Positions 1 to 5,502 of a stretch of DNA of 14,344 nt are shown piece by piece. The notes beneath the pieces were generated by a model. It did not search any database, was not told where the DNA came from, and was given only the letters and a program-made list of their open reading frames with translations. Where the stretch lies: assembly GCA_022839105.1 (NCBI GenBank), contig JALHDH010000085.1, forward strand, positions 1 through 14,344, in the 5' to 3' direction. How positions within the stretch are numbered: position 1 is the first letter of the stretch; each line of letters opens with the position of its first letter. Made by a program: the position numbers and the translations under genes. This DNA is from a bacterium (lineage in GTDB: Bacteria; Vulcanimicrobiota; Xenobia; Xenobiales; Xenobiaceae).

Positions 1-555
1 GGTCCGCAGCGAGAAGACCAGGCTCAGGACATAGGTCAAAAGCAGGACCACCGAGATCTCGGCCGAGAGATCCTTCACGGTCGCATCGCTCCCGCCGGCC
101 AGGGCGGCATAGGCCGCCGGGACCACCAGGCCGACGACGGCCAGCAGCAACATGGTCGAACCGCTGGAGGCGGCCATGGCGTTGAAGCGCTGGCGCTCCC
201 GCTTCCATCCCCCGGCCAGGATCGACAGGCCCAGCACCAGCAGGATATTGCCGATGATCGAGCCGGTCAGGGAGGCCTTGACGACATCGTGCAGACCCTT
301 CGAGAGGGCCATGAAGGCGATGATCATCTCGGCTGCGTTGCCGAAGGTGGCGTTCAGCAGCCCCCCCACCCCGGCGCCGGCCCGGGCGGCCAGGCCCTCG
401 GTGGCATGCCCCATCACCCCCGCCAGGGGGATGATGGCCAGGCATGAGCACAAGAAGACCACCGCCGCGCTGGTGTGCCAGGCGTATTCCAGCAGCAGGG
501 TGACGGGGACGAAGACCAGCAGCCAGTTGAGTCCGGGCTTGAAGTTGAGTGTCAT
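1..555 (-). CDS. Ca2+/cation antiporter, CaCA/CAX family (C-terminus cut by window edge)
   Basis: Reading leftwards from the ATG at 555-553, the frame stays open for 185 codons to base 1, so only the N-terminal half is present. The protein is strongly hydrophobic, with predicted membrane helices near residues 11-22, 30-48, 76-90, 97-110 and later. It contains GNAAEMIIAF at about residues 72-81, the first of the two alpha-repeat signatures (GNA-x-E) of CAX-type Ca2+/H+ exchangers. In that family the glutamate takes part in ion binding. The preceding GHATEGLAARAG stretch also fits. The expected role is export of Ca2+ or a related cation across the inner membrane in exchange for protons or Na+. 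The gene is divergent from the 122-aa gene at 661. The ribosome site before the chosen ATG is weak, so the start is less certain than the family. Confidence 0.88.
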   Translation of the reverse strand, partial: MTLNFKPGLNWLLVFVPVTLLLEYAWHTSAAVVFLCSCLAIIPLAGVMGHATEGLAARAGAGVGGLLNATFGNAAEMIIAFMALSKGLHDVVKASLTGSIIGNILLVLGLSILAGGWKRERQRFNAMAASSGSTMLLLAVVGLVVPAAYAALAGGSDATVKDLSAEISVVLLLTYVLSLVFSLRT

Positions 556-586
556 GATGGCGGGGAATTTTCGAAGGCAGAACGAG

Positions 587-603
587 GACCCCTGCCCGGG
601 GTC
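587..603. other. Perfect 6-bp hairpin between divergent genes
   Basis: GACCCC (587-592) and GGGGTC (598-603) form a perfect inverted repeat around a 5-nt loop, in the gap between the divergent antiporter and the 122-aa gene. There is no T-tract on either side, so it is not a typical intrinsic terminator. It could be an operator or an untranslated-leader structure. In GC-rich DNA a chance origin is also possible. Confidence 0.25.
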
Positions 604-660
604 AAGAGGCCCGAACGAGGCGTTCCGCGAAGTCCCCCCCGGTTGAGGAGGACTCTCCGG

Positions 661-1029
661 ATGCCGAGGATACCGATCCGTTTCGACACCGTCTGGCGCT
701 GGCTTCTGGCCGCGCTGGCCATCCCGGTCTCCCAGTCCTACCTGGAGGTGGACGGCCCTGAAGTCCACGTGCGGATGGGCTGGAGTTTCCGAGCCACCTT
801 CCCCAGGCACGCCATCGCTTCGGTCGAACCGCTGGGCGGTCCGGTCCTCTCGATCGGAGTCCACGGCATGTGCGGTCGCTGGCTGGTCAACGGCTCCCAC
901 CGGGGGATCGCGGTGATCCGATTGGACCCTGAACAACGTGCCCGGGTCCTGGGATTTCCGGTTCGTCTCCGCGAGCTGATGCTGAGCGTGGAGGACCCCC
1001 AGGCCCTGCGCCGGATCCTTCTCGACTGA
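661..1029 (+). CDS. Conserved hypothetical protein, 122 aa
   Basis: I chose the ATG at 661 because GAGGAGGA (645-652) lies 8 nt upstream. The frame is open further upstream, but that part lies opposite the antiporter gene and looks like a shadow. The protein starts with a short basic/hydrophobic segment (RWLLAALAIP at about residues 14-23) that might contact the membrane but is too short for a confident signal peptide. A small beta-rich domain follows, with blocks such as VRMGWSFRATFPRHAI, GVHGMCGRWLVNGS and GFPVRLRELMLSVEDP. These blocks resemble a widespread uncharacterised family of about 120 aa. I know no biochemical role for it and assign none. It is probably soluble or peripheral, and nothing ties it to the downstream cassette. 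Confidence 0.75.
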   Translation: MPRIPIRFDTVWRWLLAALAIPVSQSYLEVDGPEVHVRMGWSFRATFPRHAIASVEPLGGPVLSIGVHGMCGRWLVNGSHRGIAVIRLDPEQRARVLGFPVRLRELMLSVEDPQALRRILLD

Positions 1030-1071
1030 GAAGCCCCGCCGCGAGGGAAGCCGACTCGGCCCGGAACGGCC

Positions 1072-1099
1072 AGGATTCCACCACGAGGCACGGAATCCT
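1072..1099. other. 8-bp inverted repeat downstream of the 122-aa gene
   Basis: AGGATTCC (1072-1079) and GGAATCCT (1092-1099) are perfect reverse complements around a 12-nt loop. The element lies 43 nt after the stop of the 122-aa gene and 46 nt before the 60-aa gene. No run of T follows, so it would be an atypical terminator. A protein-binding operator or mRNA hairpin in the 60-aa gene's leader is equally possible. Confidence 0.35.
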
Positions 1100-1145
1100 C
1101 ATGACGGACGCAGGTCTGCCGAACCCCACTTCTTCGAGGTGACCG

Positions 1146-1328
1146 ATGAACGAGCCGCTCTGTCCCCTTTTCCAGAAACCCTGCCTGAAGGAAGAATGCA
1201 CCTGGTTTGCCGGGGGCATCCAGAAGTGCGTCGTCGTAGCCCTGGGGATCATGGTCGAGCAGATCAACAACATGGGCGTGCAGGCCTTCCAGGCCTACGT
1301 CGAGCCTCCCCACACCGAGAACGACTGA
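1146..1328 (+). CDS. Small four-cysteine protein, 60 aa (putative metal-binding)
   Basis: The ATG at 1146 is preceded by GAGGTG (1136-1141). The product has four cysteines, C6, C13, C18 and C28, in the pattern C-x6-C-x4-C-x9-C within CPLFQKPCLKEECTWF and the following QKC. A hydrophobic helix (VVVALGIMVEQI) and an acidic tail come after. Short proteins of the type CP-x-C-x-EC-x-W are common in environmental bacteria and are thought to bind a metal or Fe-S cluster, but their function is not established as far as I know. It sits 101 nt upstream of the repeat-peptide gene on the same strand, so it may belong to that cassette. It could also be unrelated. It has no core-like repeats and does not look like a RiPP precursor. 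Confidence 0.72.
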   Translation: MNEPLCPLFQKPCLKEECTWFAGGIQKCVVVALGIMVEQINNMGVQAFQAYVEPPHTEND

Positions 1329-1355
1329 AGACCCCGAATCACTCCTGCTCCTAGA

Positions 1356-1402
1356 CCAACCGAGAGCCTGCCGTGATAAGCGCAGTGGGTCTGTTCGGTT
1401 GG
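1356..1402 (+). promoter_or_regulatory. Candidate leader hairpin upstream of the repeat-peptide gene
   Basis: CCAACCGA (1356-1363) and TCGGTTGG (1395-1402) are perfect 8-bp inverted repeats. Inside them lies a second pair, CTGC (1368-1371) and GCAG (1382-1385). The outer stem ends 15 nt before the Shine-Dalgarno site of the repeat-peptide gene, so in the mRNA it could affect translation. As DNA it could be an operator. I see no known riboswitch fold. Confidence 0.3.
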
Positions 1403-1416
1403 CACACTCCCGTTTC

Positions 1417-1424
1417 AGGAGGGG
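1417..1424 (+). promoter_or_regulatory. Strong ribosome-binding site that fixes the repeat-peptide start
   Basis: AGGAGGGG lies 5 nt before the ATG at 1430. The frame is open up to a GTG at 1373, but that GTG has no Shine-Dalgarno sequence and would place the leader hairpin inside the coding region. The ATG at 1430 is therefore the better start. Confidence 0.8.
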
Positions 1425-1429
1425 CATCC

Positions 1430-2176
1430 ATGTCGGACATCTTCGGAATCCAGGGTCAGGGTCCGCTCTTCCCGGAGATATCCCGGCCTCAAAGAACCTC
1501 CCGGGACCAGGCTTGGAGCCCTTCGGCAGGCCCTTCCGGCCCCGAGAAGGGACGCGGGGACGGGGTCTCCCTCTCTCCGCAGGCCCGCCTGTCCACCGGC
1601 TCGGGTGCCAAGATGATGTACGGCATCTTCCCCGTGGCCCCGTCCCCCTACGGCGGCTCGACCTATGGCGCCAGGCCCATGTACGGCATCTTCCCCGTGG
1701 CCCCGTCTCCCTACGGCGGCTCGCCCTACGGAGCCAGGATGATGTATGGCATCTTCCCTGTCGCTCCCTCCCCCTTCGGGACCTCGGTCTTCGCCTCGTC
1801 TCCCTTCGGCGGCGCGATCTTCGGAGCCGCCCCGTTCGGGGCCAGGATGATGTACGGGATCTTCCCTGGGATGCCCTCCCCCTATGGAGGCTCCATCTAC
1901 GCGCCCTCGCCCTATGGCGGCGCGGTCTACGGGACCTCTCCCTTCGGCGCCAGGATGATGTACGGCATCTTCCCCGTGGCCCCCTCCCCCTACGGAGGCT
2001 CGACCTTCGGCGCCAGGCCCATGTACGGCATCTTCCCGGTGACTCCCCCAGGGCTTCCCGGCGACGGCGACCAGCCCCGCATGATGTACGGCATCTTCCC
2101 CGTCGTGGCGTCGCCCACACCCGAACCGGGAGAGGGGGGCGGCCGCGTCCGGATGATGTATGGAATCTTCCAGTAG
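1430..2176 (+). CDS. Multi-core RiPP precursor-like protein with eight MYGIF units, 248 aa
   Basis: Residues 1-61 form a leader-like region that begins MSDIFGIQGQGPLFPE and then becomes rich in Ser, Pro, Gly and Arg. From residue 62 to the end, eight units each begin with [M/P]-M-Y-G-I-F, at residues 62, 83, 104, 140, 176, 197, 218 and 242. The last unit is only MMYGIFQ, directly before the stop. Six of the eight continue PVAPSP[Y/F]G or a close variant, and every unit is directly preceded by Arg or Lys. The protein has no cysteine, which excludes thioether or disulfide chemistry. The downstream gene for a double radical SAM-SPASM enzyme overlaps this one, which marks it as the probable substrate. 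M-Y-G matches the X-Tyr-Gly site of radical SAM spliceases (tyramine excision giving alpha-keto-beta-amino acids), so a spliceotide-like precursor is my best reading. Alternatives are another Tyr/Phe modification or a structural repeat protein. I do not recognise a named precursor family. Confidence 0.82.
   Translation: MSDIFGIQGQGPLFPEISRPQRTSRDQAWSPSAGPSGPEKGRGDGVSLSPQARLSTGSGAKMMYGIFPVAPSPYGGSTYGARPMYGIFPVAPSPYGGSPYGARMMYGIFPVAPSPFGTSVFASSPFGGAIFGAAPFGARMMYGIFPGMPSPYGGSIYAPSPYGGAVYGTSPFGARMMYGIFPVAPSPYGGSTFGARPMYGIFPVTPPGLPGDGDQPRMMYGIFPVVASPTPEPGEGGGRVRMMYGIFQ
1613..2173 (+). repeat. In-frame array of eight degenerate coding repeats
   Basis: Units begin at 1613, 1676, 1739, 1847, 1955, 2018, 2081 and 2153. 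The spacings are 63, 63, 108, 108, 63, 63 and 72 nt, all multiples of three: a 21-residue short class, a 36-residue long class and a 24-residue spacing before the terminal unit. Long units contain extra P[Y/F]G-x3-[Y/F] sub-repeats. The block 1613-1699 is almost identical to 1955-2041 (about five differences by eye), which indicates segmental duplication. MYGIF is encoded with different synonymous codons in different units (TAC/TAT, GGC/GGG/GGA), so the peptide itself appears to be under selection. Confidence 0.93.
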
Positions 2177-4382
2177 CCGGCACTCCCGCCCCGAAATCAT
2201 CATCTGGGAGATCACGCGGCGCTGCAACTTCTCGTGCACCCACTGCATCGTCGATGCGGACGGCCGAGGGGGCGGCCAGGCCGAACTGGACACCGAGGAG
2301 GCGGTGGCGCTCCTGCGCCGGCTTGCCGACCTGGGAGTCCGCTCGGTCTTCTTCTCGGGCGGCGAGCCGTTCCTGAGGCAGGACCTGCCCGAATTGATGC
2401 GCCGCGGGCACGAGATCGCCCCTTTCACCTTCTCGGCGGTCTCCAACGGATCCGTCCTGACGGCCGAGATGCTGCGCCAGGTCAAGCGGCTGGGCCTGAA
2501 GACCATTCAGATCAGCCTGGATGGGGCCACCTCCGAAGAATCCTCCCGACTGCGCAAAGGGCCGCCTCGCGCCTTTGAAAAGGCCGTGAAGGCCATCCGC
2601 CTTTGCCACGAGGTCGGCCTGCCGGTCTCGGTGGGGATGTTCCTGCATCCGGGCAATATCGGCTCGATCCCCCGGGTGGTGGACCTGGTGGCCCGCGAGG
2701 GGGTCTCCCTCCTGAGGTTCTCGGGATTCGTCCCCCTGGGCCGGGGCGCCCTTCCCGAGGTCCAGGAGTCCATGCGCTACGAGCTCGAGCAGATGGTCGG
2801 GTTCTTCCGCGACGTGGCGGCCCATGACCCGGTGAGCACGGGCGTGACCCTGGCCTTCGACCACGCCTTCGGCCCCACCGACGACTGCTTCCAATGCACC
2901 GCCGGCGAGCGGAGCTTCTACCTGAGCGCCGAGGGCGACGTCTACCCCTGCCCTTCCTTCCTGCACCCCGACTACCGGATCGGCAACGTGCGCCAGACGG
3001 ACCTGGACAGCCTGTGGCAGGACCCGCGGATGCGCGATTTCCGCGTTCCCGTCGAGCAGATTCGCGGCCACTGCTCCGGCTGTCCGGACCTGGCCGCCTG
3101 TCGCGGGGGTTGCCGGGGGGTGACCTACGCCTATACGGGCGATGTGCGCGAGTCCTTCCCCAACTGCCTTCGCCGCTACCGCCGCTACCTGGCCGAGCAG
3201 GCTCCGGATCTGCTCGACGATCCCCCCCCCCGACCCGGTGGCGGCAGCCTCCTCGAGGTTCTGGGCTCCTGCTATGAAGAGCACGCCCGCCGCCTGGACC
3301 AGGCCCTTTCGACCCATCCCCTGTCCTATCTCCTGTGGCAGTCCACCCTGCGCTGCAACCTGCGCTGCGGGCACTGTGCCGTGCCGGCCGAAGGGTCGGC
3401 AGCCGGACTCGAGATGGACACCCGGCAGGTCCAGACCATGCTGGAGAAGTTCGCCAACGACTTCGAGGTCTCGCGGATCGGCGCCCTGGCGATCAGCGGA
3501 GGTGAGCCGACCCTACGGGCCGACCTGGTGGAGATCGTCGCTCGGGCCTCGGCCTTGGGCTTCCGGGTGGGCCTGGACTCCAACGGTCTGCTCCTGGGCC
3601 GCCGGCCCGAACTCCTGGACCGCCTGATGGACGCCGGCCTGGCCCTGCCCTGCCTGTCCTACGACGGCCTGGAGGCCACCCACGATTCCAGCCGGGGAGT
3701 CCCCTGCCACGAGTGGGTGGTCAAGGCCCTGGAGCACTTCGCCCGGCGCTACCCTCAAACCCCGCTCCAGACGGTCACCGTGGTGACCCGCCGGAACCTG
3801 CCCGAGCTCCCCCGCATCCTCTCGAGGCTCGAATCCCTGGGGGTCGGCCTGGCCCGATTCGCCACCGTGGTGCCGATGGGGCGGGCCCCCCAGGATCCCG
3901 AGAACTTCCTGCGCCCCGAGGAGCTGCGCCGGATGCTGCGCTGGATCGCCCGCCAGAGGGCGCAAGCCGCCGAAGGCCGGTGGCGCATCGTGGCCGAGTT
4001 CAGTTGCGACGGCTGGTGTGGCCGGGCTCTCCATGCCGAGGGCCTGGAAGGCCTGGTGCGCGAGAACATCCACCTCTGCCCGGCGGGCGTGACCATGGCC
4101 ACGGTCTACAGCGATGGCCGCATGGGCGCCTGCCTGTCCATGCCGGACGAGCTCTCGGTGCAGGGCAACGTGCTGGAAGAGGATCCCGGCGCCATCTGGG
4201 AGCGGGGCTACCGGCGCTACCGCGACCGCTCGCGGTACCATCGAGATGAATGCGCCTCCTGCGCCGAGTGGCGGTACTGTCGGGGCGGCGCCATGCACAA
4301 CCGAGGTCCCCATGGCGAGCTTCTCGACTGCACCTGGCGAAGGCTGGAAGCTTCGGCTCCCGAAGAATTGGAGCAGGCATGA
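2160..4382 (+). CDS. Tandem double radical SAM-SPASM maturase, 740 aa
   Basis: One continuous frame holds two complete radical SAM/SPASM enzymes. Module 1 has the cluster motif CNFSCTHC (C22, C26, C29), SGGEP, and a SPASM domain with C246-x13-G-x4-C, CSGC-x5-C-x3-C (C305, C308, C314, C318) and C336. A linker of about 45 residues rich in Asp and Pro follows. Module 2 has CNLRCGHC (C399, C403, C406), ISGGEP, and a SPASM domain with C640, C658, C698, C701, C707 and C724; Ala711 stands where the fourth Cys of C-x2-C-x5-C-x3-C is expected. Such enzymes reductively cleave S-adenosylmethionine to a 5'-deoxyadenosyl radical, and SPASM proteins often modify peptides. The ATG at 2160 overlaps the repeat gene by 17 nt, and a purine-rich run (2130-2139) lies farther upstream than ideal, so translation is probably coupled. 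No RiPP recognition element (winged-helix, PqqD-like) is apparent. It probably acts in the cytoplasm on the repeat protein. Confidence 0.93.
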   Translation: MESSSSRHSRPEIIIWEITRRCNFSCTHCIVDADGRGGGQAELDTEEAVALLRRLADLGVRSVFFSGGEPFLRQDLPELMRRGHEIAPFTFSAVSNGSVLTAEMLRQVKRLGLKTIQISLDGATSEESSRLRKGPPRAFEKAVKAIRLCHEVGLPVSVGMFLHPGNIGSIPRVVDLVAREGVSLLRFSGFVPLGRGALPEVQESMRYELEQMVGFFRDVAAHDPVSTGVTLAFDHAFGPTDDCFQCTAGERSFYLSAEGDVYPCPSFLHPDYRIGNVRQTDLDSLWQDPRMRDFRVPVEQIRGHCSGCPDLAACRGGCRGVTYAYTGDVRESFPNCLRRYRRYLAEQAPDLLDDPPPRPGGGSLLEVLGSCYEEHARRLDQALSTHPLSYLLWQSTLRCNLRCGHCAVPAEGSAAGLEMDTRQVQTMLEKFANDFEVSRIGALAISGGEPTLRADLVEIVARASALGFRVGLDSNGLLLGRRPELLDRLMDAGLALPCLSYDGLEATHDSSRGVPCHEWVVKALEHFARRYPQTPLQTVTVVTRRNLPELPRILSRLESLGVGLARFATVVPMGRAPQDPENFLRPEELRRMLRWIARQRAQAAEGRWRIVAEFSCDGWCGRALHAEGLEGLVRENIHLCPAGVTMATVYSDGRMGACLSMPDELSVQGNVLEEDPGAIWERGYRRYRDRSRYHRDECASCAEWRYCRGGAMHNRGPHGELLDCTWRRLEASAPEELEQA

Positions 4383-5470
4383 ACCTCGTTCCTGAGAAGC
4401 CCAGGTTCTGCGTCTGGGAAATCACCCTGGTCTGCAACATGCGCTGCCTGCACTGCGGCTCCTACGCAGGCTCCAGACGCACCGACGAGATGCCCCTCGA
4501 GAAGATGCTGGACGTGGCCGACCAGTTGGCCGAGATCGGAGTCGAGCGGCTGACCCTCTCGGGTGGAGAACCCCTCCTGCGCAAGGACTGGGATCGGATC
4601 GCCGCCCGCCTCATGGACCGGGGCGTGCGCGTGGGGATGATCAGCAATGGCTTCAAGATGCTGGAAAATCTCCCCAGGATCCTGGAGCTGCAGCGTGCCC
4701 ACCGCGGCTTCGAGGTGATCGCCATGTCGGTGGATGGCCTGCGCCAGACCCACGACGAATTCCGCCGGGTCCCCGGATCCTTCGACCGCATCGCGGCCGC
4801 CTTCAGGCAACTGAATCGCCGGGGACTCTACACGGCGGCCATCACCTCGGTCTCCACCTTGAACCTGGCCGAACTCGACGAGCTGCATGATACCCTGGCC
4901 GCGCTCGGGGTCCGGGCATGGCAACTGCAGACCCTCTTTGGGGGCGGGCGGATGCGCGAGCGCCCCGATCTGATGCCCGGCCCCGAGGTGGTGGAGACCC
5001 TGGCCCGGTTCATCGCCCGCAAGCGGGCGGCCGGCAGCCCCATGCAGGTCTTCCCGGCCGATTGCATCGGCTACTTCACGGAACTCGAAGAGCCCATGCG
5101 CGGCTTCCGCTGGTACGGCTGCCAGGCCGGCCTGACGGCCATCGGCGTCGAGGCCAACGGGAACGTCAAAGGCTGTTTGTCGATGTGCCCCGAGCTTCTG
5201 GAGGACAATCCCTTCGTCGAAGGCAACCTGCACCACGAGAAGCTGATCGACATCTGGAACAAGCCCGGGGCCTTCGCCTACAACCGAAGATTCGACCCCG
5301 ACCAGACGCAAGGCTTCTGCCGCACCTGCGAGCATCTTCGCGAGTGCCGCTGCGGCTGCTCGGCCCAGGCCCACTTCGCGACCGGCACGATCTACGAGAA
5401 CCCCTACTGCGTGCACCGCCTGCAGGCCGAAAGGAGGACGCCCCCCAAGGGAAGCCCTTCGAATTCTTGA
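4379..5470 (+). CDS. Radical SAM-SPASM peptide maturase, 363 aa
   Basis: The ATG at 4379 overlaps the previous stop as ATGA, with GGAG (4370-4373) upstream, so the two enzymes are translationally coupled. The N-terminal motif VWEITLVCNMRCLHC gives cluster cysteines C19, C23 and C26, followed by LSGGEPLLRKDW. The C-terminal SPASM domain is complete: C248-x12-G-x4-C266, then CRTC-x5-C-x3-C (C314, C317, C323, C327) and C344. These would bind one SAM-cleaving and two auxiliary [4Fe-4S] clusters. The opening WEIT-x2-CN is shared with module 1 of the upstream protein, which suggests paralogues. Its length is normal for PqqE/AlbA-like SPASM enzymes. It probably makes a second modification on, or cooperates at, the same repeat substrate. 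I cannot tell from sequence which of the three modules does which chemistry. Confidence 0.93.
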   Translation: MNLVPEKPRFCVWEITLVCNMRCLHCGSYAGSRRTDEMPLEKMLDVADQLAEIGVERLTLSGGEPLLRKDWDRIAARLMDRGVRVGMISNGFKMLENLPRILELQRAHRGFEVIAMSVDGLRQTHDEFRRVPGSFDRIAAAFRQLNRRGLYTAAITSVSTLNLAELDELHDTLAALGVRAWQLQTLFGGGRMRERPDLMPGPEVVETLARFIARKRAAGSPMQVFPADCIGYFTELEEPMRGFRWYGCQAGLTAIGVEANGNVKGCLSMCPELLEDNPFVEGNLHHEKLIDIWNKPGAFAYNRRFDPDQTQGFCRTCEHLRECRCGCSAQAHFATGTIYENPYCVHRLQAERRTPPKGSPSNS

Positions 5471-5502
5471 CCTTTTCCCCAGGATCGAGGATCCTGGAAG
5501 AC

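Noticed and set aside
556..660. Minus-strand promoter for the antiporter with a TTGACC -35
   Set aside because: The hexamer 17 nt downstream (TTCTGC) is a poor -10, so I do not call it.
1373..1429. Upstream GTG start of the precursor gene
   Set aside because: It has no Shine-Dalgarno sequence. The ATG at 1430 has AGGAGGGG at ideal spacing.
1613..2173. CRISPR-like array
   Set aside because: The repeats are in-frame protein repeats with synonymous codon variation and spacings that are multiples of three. There are no conserved palindromic repeats and no cas genes.
738..3374. Very long minus-strand open frame (878 codons) opposite the precursor and maturase
   Set aside because: It is antisense to genes with clear motifs, has low-complexity Arg/Gly/Pro composition and no recognisable domain. 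It is a product of high GC content.
4918..5502. N-terminal extension of the beta-propeller into the preceding radical SAM gene
   Set aside because: That part is the shadow of a well-supported gene in another frame and is Arg/Pro-rich without motifs. GTG at 5503 has a plausible ribosome site.
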